Of a stretch of 64,000 nt of DNA, positions 28,848 to 35,738 are shown in pieces. The stretch is from Rhodobacterales bacterium (GTDB lineage: Bacteria; Pseudomonadota; Alphaproteobacteria; Rhodobacterales; Rhodobacteraceae). Every line of letters begins with the position of its first letter. The first letter of the stretch is position 1. The notes beneath the pieces were generated by a model that was not told the origin of the DNA, did no database searches, and worked only from the letters and a program-made list of their open reading frames with translations. The translations under genes and the position numbers were made by a program. The stretch covers positions 62,001 to 126,000 of the forward strand of contig PDSA01000033.1 in NCBI GenBank assembly GCA_002748285.1, read 5' to 3'.

Positions 28848-29678
28848 ATGGAGCAGCATTACCATTTCGGCGTGATTCAGCGCGCCATTCAGATTATCGA
28901 CAGCGATGGCGGGCGCGATCTGTCGCTGGCGCAGCTGGCCGCGCGGCTGAATATGAGCCCGGCGCATTTCCAGCGGGTGTTCAGCCGTTGGGTGGGCACA
29001 TCGCCCAAGCGCTATCAGCAATATCTGACCTTGGGTTTTGCCAAGACCCTGTTGCATGAGCGTTTTACCACCCTCGAAACCGCCGATCAGCTGGGCTTGT
29101 CCGGTGGCGGGCGGCTGCATGATCTGTTTTTGCGTTGGGAGGCGATGAGCCCCGGTGAATTTGCCCAAAAGGGCCGGGGTTTGAGCATCCGTTATGGGTG
29201 GTTTGACAGCCCGTTTGGCGAGGCTTTGGCGATGGGCACGGATAAGGGGCTGTGCGGTTTGGCCTTTGCCGCCGAGACCGGACGCGAGGACGCGATGCGG
29301 GATCTGTGCCGCCGTTGGCCGATGGCTGCGTTTCATGAAGATCCCGCCGCGCTTGCGCCTTGGGTGACGGCGGCGTTTGCGCAATCGGGGCATTCGCGGC
29401 TGCACCTGATCGGGGCGCCGTTTCAGATCAAGGTCTGGGAGGCTCTGCTGCGCATCCGCTCGGGCCATGTTACCACCTATTCCGAGGTTGCTCAGGCCAT
29501 TGGTGCGCCCAAAGCGGTGCGGGCCGTGGGCACGGCGGTGGGGCGCAATCCGGTTGGGTGGCTGATCCCGTGTCACCGGGTGTTGCGCAAATCCGGCGGG
29601 TTGGGGGGGTATCACTGGGGTTTGCCGGTGAAACGCGCCATGCTGGCCCGGGAAACGGCGCAGGCTGAGCGGGATTAA
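28848..29678 (+). CDS. Ada-like regulator/O6-methylguanine-DNA methyltransferase
   Basis: 276 residues from the ATG at 28848 (MEQHYHFGVIQRAIQIID), before which the frame is open but unconserved. An AraC-type helix-turn-helix (LSLAQLAARLNMSPAHFQRVFSRW) is followed by the methyltransferase domain, with the acceptor cysteine in IPCHRVLRKSGG. The N-terminal zinc domain that senses methylphosphotriesters in E. coli Ada is lacking, so it repairs O6-alkylguanine and perhaps regulates by another route. Divergent from nth, another repair gene. Confidence 0.9.
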   Translation: MEQHYHFGVIQRAIQIIDSDGGRDLSLAQLAARLNMSPAHFQRVFSRWVGTSPKRYQQYLTLGFAKTLLHERFTTLETADQLGLSGGGRLHDLFLRWEAMSPGEFAQKGRGLSIRYGWFDSPFGEALAMGTDKGLCGLAFAAETGREDAMRDLCRRWPMAAFHEDPAALAPWVTAAFAQSGHSRLHLIGAPFQIKVWEALLRIRSGHVTTYSEVAQAIGAPKAVRAVGTAVGRNPVGWLIPCHRVLRKSGGLGGYHWGLPVKRAMLARETAQAERD

Positions 29679-29768
29679 GCCCATTGCCGGGTTTGATATT
29701 CGATAACAACGCCCGATATAGTATCTGTAAGCCGACGAAAATTCGGCAAACTGAAAATGAGGCAAAAA

Positions 29769-30422
29769 ATGTTTAAGAAGAGTACTCCTGTCATTCTGTT
29801 GACCGCCGGTGCGTTTGCGCTGTCGGGCTGTCTGGAAAGTGGTCCGGGGCAGCAGGGCAACCGCACTCAGAATGGTGCGATCATCGGTGCGCTGGTGGGT
29901 GGAGCCATTGGCGCTACGCGCAAAGGCAGCCACAAGCTGGACAAGGCCGCTGCCGGGGCTGCGGTTGGCGGGCTGCTCGGTGGTGCCATTGGGGCCGGTC
30001 TGGACAAGCAGGCGGCCGAATTGCAACGCGAGATCGGCGGCGGGGATGTGAAGATCGTCAATACCGGTTCCGAGCTGGTGGTGACCATGCCGCAGGATAT
30101 TCTGTTTGCCACCGACAGCGCTGTGGTGCGGGCTGGTCTGCGGGCCGATTTGCGCAAACTGGCGGCGAATTTGCAGAGATATCCTGACACGACCGTGGAT
30201 ATCATCGGCCACACCGACAACACTGGGGCGGCGTCTTATAATCAGAGACTGTCCTCCAGACGGGCCGATTCCGTGGCCAATGTGCTGATGAATTCGGGGG
30301 TGGCTCCGGCGCGGTTGCGGGCTCTGGGCCGGGGCGAAGATGATCCGGTGGCCTCCAATCTGACGGTTGAAGGACGCCAGCAAAACCGCCGGGTTGAGAT
30401 TGTTATTCGGCCAATGGCTTAA
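29769..30422 (+). CDS. OmpA-family lipoprotein (YiaD-like)
   Basis: 217 residues. The signal ends in a lipobox, ALSGC, so the cysteine is acylated. Next a glycine-zipper region (GAIIGALVGGAIGATRK, AAAGAAVGGLLGGAIGAG) and then an OmpA C-terminal domain (VDIIGHTDNTGAASYNQRLSSRRADSVANVL) that binds peptidoglycan. Outer-membrane to cell-wall tether. The ATG at 29769 has TGAGG at proper spacing; an ATG four codons upstream is possible. A strong terminator follows. Confidence 0.9.
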   Translation: MFKKSTPVILLTAGAFALSGCLESGPGQQGNRTQNGAIIGALVGGAIGATRKGSHKLDKAAAGAAVGGLLGGAIGAGLDKQAAELQREIGGGDVKIVNTGSELVVTMPQDILFATDSAVVRAGLRADLRKLAANLQRYPDTTVDIIGHTDNTGAASYNQRLSSRRADSVANVLMNSGVAPARLRALGRGEDDPVASNLTVEGRQQNRRVEIVIRPMA

Positions 30423-30441
30423 GATCGCCTGATATGATGTC

Positions 30442-30474
30442 AAAAGGGCCGCGCGGTTGCGTGGCCCTTTTTTG
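30442..30474. terminator. Terminator between OmpA lipoprotein and ribN
   Basis: AAAAGGGCC and GGCCCTTTTTT flank GCGCGGTTGCGT, giving a strong stem with T-run, between convergent genes. Confidence 0.85.
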
Positions 30475-30506
30475 TTGCTCGACGCTTTTTGTGAGGGGGC
30501 AGGGGC

Positions 30507-31409
30507 TTATTTCTTGGCCTCGGATTGCAGCAAATAAAGCGAAGCGGCAAAAATCAGGCAGGCGCCCAGCCACATGATGCCTTCGGGCAAATAGCTGTAA
30601 ACCAACCAGCCCAAAAAGATATTCACCGGCTGTTTGACATAGTCAAAGGGCTGCAAATAGGCCGCATCGGCGACATTATAGGCTTTGACCAGAAAATACT
30701 GCGCCGCAGCCACCAAAATGCCCACCCCAACAACAATGCCGATGGCGATGAGCGGGTTGATCACGGTGGGGTCGGTCTGAATGGCAAAGCCTCCACTATA
30801 GGCCAGCGCGGCGTTGATCGGGGTCAGCAGCAGCAGCAGATATAAGGTCAGTGTATCGGGGTTTTCGCTCTGGGTCATGTGCTTGGTCAGCAGCGAATAC
30901 ATTGCCCACAAAAAGGATGCCCCCAGCGGGTAGAGCAGGGCGATGCTGAACGCGTCCGAGAGCGGGTTCAGGATGATCATGGTGCCGACAAAGCCAATCA
31001 CCAGCGATGTCCAGCGCTGGCGGCTGACGGATTCGCCCAGCAGAAGTAGCGAGCCGATGGTGACGAAAAAAGGCGAGGTCATGATCAGCGCGATCATCTG
31101 CCAGATCGGCACTCCGGTGGCAAAGCCCATCACCCACAGCTGCACGCCGCCCGCCGCCAGCGCCACCCGCAGGATATGCAGGGGCATTCGTGCGGTGGTC
31201 AGAGAGCTGCGCAAATGGCGCAACACCCATGGCAGGCTGAACAGCAGGGCGATGAAGTATTCCCAGAATGCGACTGTTGTTGATTTCAGCCCATAGACCC
31301 AGGTCAGCTGGGTGTTGGCGACATTGATCACCGCAAAAAATAATCCGGCACCGACCATATAGGCCGCGCCGATATAGGCGGCGTTTTTGGTGTGGGGTGT
31401 TTGAGTCAT
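30507..31409 (-). CDS. ribN: EamA-family riboflavin transporter (RibN-like)
   Basis: 300 residues, about ten hydrophobic helices in two EamA repeats (AAYIGAAYMVGAGLFFAVINVANTQL opening; PLIAIGIVVGVGILVAAAQYFLV in the second half). Start at 31409 with AAGGAGAT upstream. The key evidence is context: the leader at 31501-31650 has the core of an FMN riboswitch and a terminator. EamA transporters under FMN riboswitch control in alphaproteobacteria are riboflavin importers (RibN). So the substrate is assigned by regulation, not by sequence of the protein alone. Confidence 0.82.
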   Translation of the reverse strand: MTQTPHTKNAAYIGAAYMVGAGLFFAVINVANTQLTWVYGLKSTTVAFWEYFIALLFSLPWVLRHLRSSLTTARMPLHILRVALAAGGVQLWVMGFATGVPIWQMIALIMTSPFFVTIGSLLLLGESVSRQRWTSLVIGFVGTMIILNPLSDAFSIALLYPLGASFLWAMYSLLTKHMTQSENPDTLTLYLLLLLTPINAALAYSGGFAIQTDPTVINPLIAIGIVVGVGILVAAAQYFLVKAYNVADAAYLQPFDYVKQPVNIFLGWLVYSYLPEGIMWLGACLIFAASLYLLQSEAKK

Positions 31410-31460
31410 GGCGTTTATCTCCTTACCTTTGCGCACAAGACCCAAGGCAAAACAGGACAT

Positions 31461-31485
31461 AAACAAAACGCACCGGAACCGGCGC
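31461..31485 (-). terminator. Riboswitch-linked intrinsic terminator
   Basis: On the minus strand GCGCCGG-TT-CCGGTGCG is followed by TTTTGTTT, just downstream of the FMN aptamer and upstream of the ribN ribosome site. Expected to stop transcription when FMN is bound. Confidence 0.75.
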
Positions 31486-31500
31486 ATTTTTCAAAATCCC

Positions 31501-31650
31501 GCTCTCTTTCATCCGGACTGTGACCGTCGGCTCTGGAGTTGCACCAGATCTGCTGACCCTTTCATCGGAAAGGCGCTCGCGGGCTTTCACATGCAAGAGG
31601 GGGGATGGCAGAATCTACGGCCTTTGCGTGGCTTGGTGCGAGGCGAGAAA
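31501..31650 (-). promoter_or_regulatory. FMN riboswitch (RFN element) controlling ribN
   Basis: On the minus strand the conserved pieces AGCCCGCGAGCGCC, GGTCAGCAGATCTGGTG, CCAGAGCCGACGGT and AGTCCGGATGAAAGAGAG occur in the right order. A 5' TTTCTC can pair with GAAAGAG to close P1. The P2 part, normally GGGGTGAAATTCCCC-like followed by ACCGGCGGT, is not recognisable in the 5' third, so the aptamer is either divergent or damaged there. The element precedes ribN and a terminator. Confidence 0.85.
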
Positions 31651-31672
31651 TAAGGGTTGTGTCCTTGCAACA

Positions 31673-31700
31673 AAAAACCCGACCAAAGGGCCGGGTTTTC
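31673..31700 (-). terminator. Terminator of the atp F0 operon
   Basis: On the minus strand AAAACCCGGCCC-TTT-GGTCGGGTTTTTTG: GC-rich stem with T-run about 25 nt after the atpF stop. Confidence 0.85.
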
Positions 31701-31726
31701 GGAGTGTTCTGATTTTGCTTCGGCTG

Positions 31727-32284
31727 TTAATGCAGCTTGGCGGCGACATCCTTGATGGCGTCTTCGATCAGCGCATTGCCGTCGGCGGCGCTCAGCTTGG
31801 AGGCAATCACATTCTTGGAGGCGTCGATCGCCACCGCAATCGCAGTATCGCGCACCTCTTTCACAGCCGCATCCTGAGCCGAAACGATCTGATCATCCGC
31901 AGCCGCCAGACGGCGCTTGATCGATTCTTTCAGCTCTTCCTTGGCCTCGGCCGCAGCATTTTCAGCCTCGGTCTTGGCGGCAGCAACGATGCGTTCGGCT
32001 TGCTCCTGCACCTCTTTTTGCTTGCGCTCATAAGAGGCCAGCAGGGTCTGAGCCTCTTCCCGCAGCGCCTTGGCTTCGTTCAACTCGGCCCGGATGGCTT
32101 CGGCGCGCTTGTCCAGCATTCCGCCGACCAGACCGGGCACCTTCAGGTAAACCAGCAGAGCGACGAACAGGATAAAGCCGACCACAACCATGAATTCCGG
32201 GTTCTTGATCGAAAAGAAGGGGCCATCCCCCGAGGCCAGTGCCGGGGTGGCCGCAACGATCAGCAGAGCGGTAAGTTTTTTCAT
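31727..32284 (-). CDS. atpF: ATP synthase F0 subunit b
   Basis: 185 residues. N-terminal hydrophobic helix (EFMVVVGFILFVALLVYL) after a short leader that resembles a signal peptide, then a long Ala/Glu/Lys-rich coiled coil that forms the peripheral stalk. Last gene of the operon atpI-atpB-atpE-atpF'-atpF, 4 bp after atpF'. Complete. The F1 genes are not in the window, as expected for Rhodobacterales, where F0 and F1 operons are separate. Confidence 0.93.
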   Translation of the reverse strand: MKKLTALLIVAATPALASGDGPFFSIKNPEFMVVVGFILFVALLVYLKVPGLVGGMLDKRAEAIRAELNEAKALREEAQTLLASYERKQKEVQEQAERIVAAAKTEAENAAAEAKEELKESIKRRLAAADDQIVSAQDAAVKEVRDTAIAVAIDASKNVIASKLSAADGNALIEDAIKDVAAKLH

Positions 32285-32288
32285 GGCT

Positions 32289-32834
32289 TTACCCTTTCAG
32301 ACGTGCGTTGACAGCGGCATTGACCGATTTGGCGTCAGCCTTGATGCCCATGGATGCAACGATGTCTTTCGTTACAGTTCCGGCAACCTTTTTGACGCTC
32401 TCCATCGCCCCTTTGCGGATTTCGGCGATCTCTTTTTCCGCCTCGGCCGCTTTGGCTGCGATTTCGGCGTCTGCCTTGCTGATGGCAACGTCCAGTTTGG
32501 TTTTGATTTCGGCCTTGGCTTCGGCGGCAATCTTCTGAGCTTCGGCCCGGGCGTCGATCAGCGCCTTGTTATAGGCGGCTTCGGCCTCTTGTGCTTTGAT
32601 CTTCAGCTCTTCGGCAACCGAAATGTCATTCGTAATCGTCCCTTGGCGTTCGGACAGAACCGAACTGACGCGTGGCAGAACCACCCGCGACAGGACAAAG
32701 TAGATCACCACCAGCGTGATCAGCAGCCAGAATATCTGGTTTGGAAATGTCGCAAAATCCAGTTGCGGCATACCCGCAGCCTCGGCCCCGTGATGTGCGG
32801 CCTGGCTTGCAGCTTCGTGTGTCTCTGATGCCAT
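32289..32834 (-). CDS. atpG: ATP synthase F0 subunit b'
   Basis: 181 residues from the ATG at 32834 ([16 protein letters not shown]). One N-terminal helix ([15 protein letters not shown]) followed by a coiled coil. Photosynthetic and many other alphaproteobacteria have b and b' as a heterodimer stalk; this is the b' gene (also called atpX or atpG in annotations). It lies 4 bp before atpF. The upstream part of the open frame is not conserved. Confidence 0.9.
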   Translation of the reverse strand: MASETHEAASQAAHHGAEAAGMPQLDFATFPNQIFWLLITLVVIYFVLSRVVLPRVSSVLSERQGTITNDISVAEELKIKAQEAEAAYNKALIDARAEAQKIAAEAKAEIKTKLDVAISKADAEIAAKAAEAEKEIAEIRKGAMESVKKVAGTVTKDIVASMGIKADAKSVNAAVNARLKG

Positions 32835-32920
32835 GTTGCCCTCCCAGGGAACTTTCAGTTTACATCGGTGCGCCCAAATTTTCGGGCGCACCATGCGTAA
32901 GGATCAAGTTCTGTTAGGTC

Positions 32921-33157
32921 TTAAACAGCAAACATCAGCAGCAGAGCAACGAGGAACGAGAAGATCCCGAAGGCCTCGGCAAATGCGATACCAATGAAAA
33001 GCATAGCTGTTTGGCCACCAGCGGCCGAAGGGTTGCGAAGGGCACCGGACAAGAAGTTGCCCACGATCGAGCCCACCCCGATCGCAGCGCCGCCCATGCC
33101 GATTGTGGCCAGGCCTGCGCCGATAAATTTACCCATTTCTACGATATCGCCTTCCAT
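32921..33157 (-). CDS. atpE: ATP synthase F0 subunit c
   Basis: 78-residue hairpin of two hydrophobic helices: [27 protein letters not shown], polar loop ALRNPSAA, then a second helix with the proton-carrying glutamate in [13 protein letters not shown]. Forms the rotating c-ring. About 86 bp separate it from atpF', which often carries a stem that sets stoichiometry. Complete. Confidence 0.97.
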   Translation of the reverse strand: MEGDIVEMGKFIGAGLATIGMGGAAIGVGSIVGNFLSGALRNPSAAGGQTAMLFIGIAFAEAFGIFSFLVALLLMFAV

Positions 33158-33214
33158 GATGTGTATCTCCTTACGTTGGAATTTGGCTTGAATTAGTGAA
33201 GTGTCGGGTCTGAT

Positions 33215-33961
33215 CTAGTGTGACGGATGCAGCGCATCTTTCAGATACACACAGGTCAGAATAGTGAAAACATAGGCTTGGATGAACGCCACCAGCATAT
33301 CCATGCCGAACATGGCGACGATGCCGACCAGCGCCAGCGGCGTAATCAGGATGGCTCCGGCAAAGGTTGCGAAAACTTCGATTACTGCGTGACCGGCCAT
33401 GACGTTACCAGCCAAACGAATGGAGTGGCTGACCGGGCGCACGAAATACGAGATCAGCTCAATCACCGCCAGCACCGGGCGCAGTGCCAAAGGTGCCGAG
33501 GACACCCAGAACAGCCCCAGAAATTTCAGCCCATGCAGGTAGAACCCCAGCAGGGTGACGAACACAAACACCAGCAAGGCCAGCACCACAGTGACTGCGA
33601 TATGCGAAGTGGTCGAGAAGCTCATCGGGATCAGCCCGAGGAAGTTCGAAAACACGATGAAGATGAACAATGTCATAATATAGGGGAAGTATTTCAGCCC
33701 GTCTTTGCCGGCCACATCTTCGACCATAGAGTAAACAAAGCCATAGGCCAGCTCGGCGATGGATTGGGTGCGGCTGGGCACGATCGCACGGCGCCGGGTG
33801 CCCAGCACCATCAGCCCGATGATTGCCAGCACGGCCAGCCCCATCCACAGGGTGGCATTGGTGATGGTATACCAGTGGATCGGCCCGCCGAACAAAGACT
33901 CAAGCGTGAATTGCGCCATTGGGTGAAATTGCATGGCTCCGGCTTCGGCTTGTGCAGACAC
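33215..33961 (-). CDS. atpB: ATP synthase F0 subunit a
   Basis: 248 residues, about six helices. The essential arginine lies in [16 protein letters not shown] and the C-terminal [23 protein letters not shown] is characteristic. Forms the two proton half-channels next to the c-ring. 3 bp separate it from the atpI stop. Complete. Confidence 0.97.
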   Translation of the reverse strand: MSAQAEAGAMQFHPMAQFTLESLFGGPIHWYTITNATLWMGLAVLAIIGLMVLGTRRRAIVPSRTQSIAELAYGFVYSMVEDVAGKDGLKYFPYIMTLFIFIVFSNFLGLIPMSFSTTSHIAVTVVLALLVFVFVTLLGFYLHGLKFLGLFWVSSAPLALRPVLAVIELISYFVRPVSHSIRLAGNVMAGHAVIEVFATFAGAILITPLALVGIVAMFGMDMLVAFIQAYVFTILTCVYLKDALHPSH

Positions 33962-33964
33962 GAT

Positions 33965-34294
33965 TTATTCCCCTTCATCCGTTGCGGCGCTCTGGTCCGC
34001 GTTGTCTTGCTGTAGTTCTTTGGCCGTCTTGAGCATCACATTCACGCCGGCCGCAAACCCTAATAATGTAAACGGCACCAGAAACCATGGGCTCGTGTCA
34101 AAGAACACATCCAGCCAGTAACCAATGCCAACGCCGAACAAAATGCCGACAGTCAACTCAACGATCATACGCCAGGCATGTTGGGCCTGGCTAACCTTCG
34201 ATTCTTCCTTGGGTTTTGGCTCTTGCGCCTTTTTGACCTCCGCGATCCGCTTTTCAAGCTGCTCTAAGCGCTTGGGATCGTGTTCATCGGACAT
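33965..34294 (-). CDS. atpI: ATP synthase assembly protein AtpI
   Basis: 109 residues. The N-terminal part is charged (KRLEQLEKRIAEVKKAQEPKPKEES), followed by two hydrophobic helices (AWRMIVELTVGILFGVGIGYWLDVFF and PWFLVPFTLLGFAAGVNVML). AtpI helps assemble the c-ring and may carry Mg2+. I chose the ATG at 34294 (MSDEHDPKRLEQ), with GGGGGC upstream, over an upstream start. First gene of the F0 operon. Confidence 0.92.
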   Translation of the reverse strand: MSDEHDPKRLEQLEKRIAEVKKAQEPKPKEESKVSQAQHAWRMIVELTVGILFGVGIGYWLDVFFDTSPWFLVPFTLLGFAAGVNVMLKTAKELQQDNADQSAATDEGE

Positions 34295-34459
34295 GGCAAA
34301 AGCCCCCTTGGACAGTTGGGCAGACCCTAGAAACAACCCTGCTCTGAGTCAAGCGGGAAGATTGCCCGGTGCGCATGGTCTAACCTGTTGATTTTACGGT
34401 GTTTTGTGAAATGTAGGATGTGCTGGTGGCTGCGGGTGTGGAATCTGTCATTTAACCAG

Positions 34460-34837
34460 ATGGTTGACGATTTGCCGATCCGGGACTACCCATTGCCCAT
34501 GGAACAGTCTCTGGATAGCATCTTTGCCGCGCTGAGCGACCCGACCCGGCGGGCGATCTTGGCGATGTTGCTGGAAGACGATATGGCGGTGACCGATGTG
34601 GCCGAGCCCTTTGCGATGTCTCTGGCGGCGATTTCCAAGCATCTGACGATCCTCACCCGCGCCGGTCTGATCCAACAGGAAAAGCGCGGGCGGGTGAAAT
34701 GGTGCAAGTTGCAGCCGGATGCGATGCGCGAGGCGACGATCTGGATGCAGGGCGACGCAGTTACTGGATTCTTCGGGCGCAATCTATTGAGTCAAATCAG
34801 AGCAGCGTGTCATTCCATTCTGACTTATAGTGTTTGA
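34460..34837 (+). CDS. ArsR-family regulator, C-terminus rewritten
   Basis: 125 residues from the ATG at 34460 (another ATG at 34499 is possible). The winged helix is typical of ArsR proteins linked to SRPBCC genes: SLDSIFAALSDPTRRAILAMLL, AMSLAAISKHLTILTRAGLIQQEKRGRVKWCKL. After WMQG the sequence no longer fits the family (relatives continue with a short helix FWxxxLDxL), and the stop codon lies inside repeat half-copy 3. The tail was probably altered when the palindrome arrived or recombined. DNA-binding part intact. Confidence 0.8.
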   Translation: MVDDLPIRDYPLPMEQSLDSIFAALSDPTRRAILAMLLEDDMAVTDVAEPFAMSLAAISKHLTILTRAGLIQQEKRGRVKWCKLQPDAMREATIWMQGDAVTGFFGRNLLSQIRAACHSILTYSV

Positions 34838-34871
34838 CGAAATACCTGATACAAAGAGCATCACTTAACGC
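34826..34871. repeat. Palindromic dispersed repeat family A, half copy
   Basis: 46 bp nearly identical to the left arm of copy 2 (TATAGTGTTTGACGAAATACC then TGATACAAAGAGCATCACTTAACGC). It stops exactly before the tip of the palindrome; the right arm is absent. Between the convergent ArsR and SRPBCC genes, like the other copies. Confidence 0.8.
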
Positions 34872-34954
34872 TCTCTAATCATCAAGTATTTCTATCCCAA
34901 TGACCGCTGTGCGGGACAAAGCGGTTGTTCACCATCACCGTGCGCAGGTCTGAA

Positions 34955-35422
34955 TCAGGTAGTCCCGTAATCAAAGCCGGAATCCACCAGCAATTGCCAC
35001 CTTCGTTGGCGATGCGCATAGAAAGACTTCGCAAACCTTGTAACGGGTCGTGTGAGAATTCCTGCTTCTATTTCGACCTGATCTGTGTAGCGGGTGGCGA
35101 GGCCGTCTGGCTCCAAAGTGATCAGATGATCCCAACGTTTGATTATCGTACCGCGCCCGTTGTCGCGAATTTGTTTGGTGCCACTTGGTGCCTCTGGATG
35201 GGAAATGCTGATTGTTTGCCTGCCCAATGGCACAATGCCGCGCCAGGTCACACTCACGATGTAGTCGCCCACCTCCCACACATCTGGAAAAGAACCGGGG
35301 GTCACTGGGCGAAACTCGATCATCGGACGGGCTACAAAAACCAACAGCTCTGGCCTTTGGAGCTCGGCCCAGATCCGATCGAGAGGCGCGTTTAGATAAG
35401 TAGAAAGAATGACCTTCCGCAT
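34955..35422 (-). CDS. SRPBCC-family protein
   Basis: 155 residues with the START-like opening KVILSTYLNAPLDRIWAELQRPELLVFVARP and the pattern of alternating strands ending in a long helix (TRFAKSFYAHRQRRWQLLV). Such proteins bind hydrophobic ligands in the cytosol and are often paired with an ArsR regulator; here the regulator is on the opposite strand and convergent, so they are not one operon. Ligand unknown. Complete. Confidence 0.78.
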   Translation of the reverse strand: MRKVILSTYLNAPLDRIWAELQRPELLVFVARPMIEFRPVTPGSFPDVWEVGDYIVSVTWRGIVPLGRQTISISHPEAPSGTKQIRDNGRGTIIKRWDHLITLEPDGLATRYTDQVEIEAGILTRPVTRFAKSFYAHRQRRWQLLVDSGFDYGTT

Positions 35423-35738
35423 TTTCGGATGCTCGCAAATATTCCCTTCTCAGTCAACTCACCGACAATATCGCTGTAATCCCGGCCACGCCGCAAAGCT
35501 GAATTTAGTCCACAGCGCAGCATCATGCGCTGTGGGCCGCATGGGCAAAACAGGGGATTGGGTCAGGTTCGTATGACATTCAACAAGCGGTGAATCCGCA
35601 AAAGGCGAGCAAGCGGGCGCATGGCTTTATACGGAGGGCTTTGGCAATCAAGTGCAACAGTAGGTGTGCGCCCGCTCTGGGGGGCGGGTCGGGCACGAAC
35701 CGGATCGCAGGCGATCCGGGGGTGCCTTTGGCTTGCCG
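35423..35738. other. Gene-free stretch with two strong hairpins
   Basis: 316 bp between the SRPBCC start and the mcd stop. CCACAGCGC (35510-35518) pairs with GCGCTGTGG (35527-35535). At 35692-35726 a two-part stem, GGCAC/GTGCC enclosing CCGGATCG/CGATCCGG, sits next to the mcd 3' end. No gene is supported: the short open frames here lack any family pattern. Confidence 0.55.
35692..35729. terminator. Stem-loop near mcd 3' end
   Basis: GGCAC-GAA-CCGGATCG-CAGG-CGATCCGG-GG-GTGCC-TTT. Thirteen base pairs in two blocks, 10 bp beyond the mcd stop; the T-run is on the plus strand, so direction is uncertain. Confidence 0.55.
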
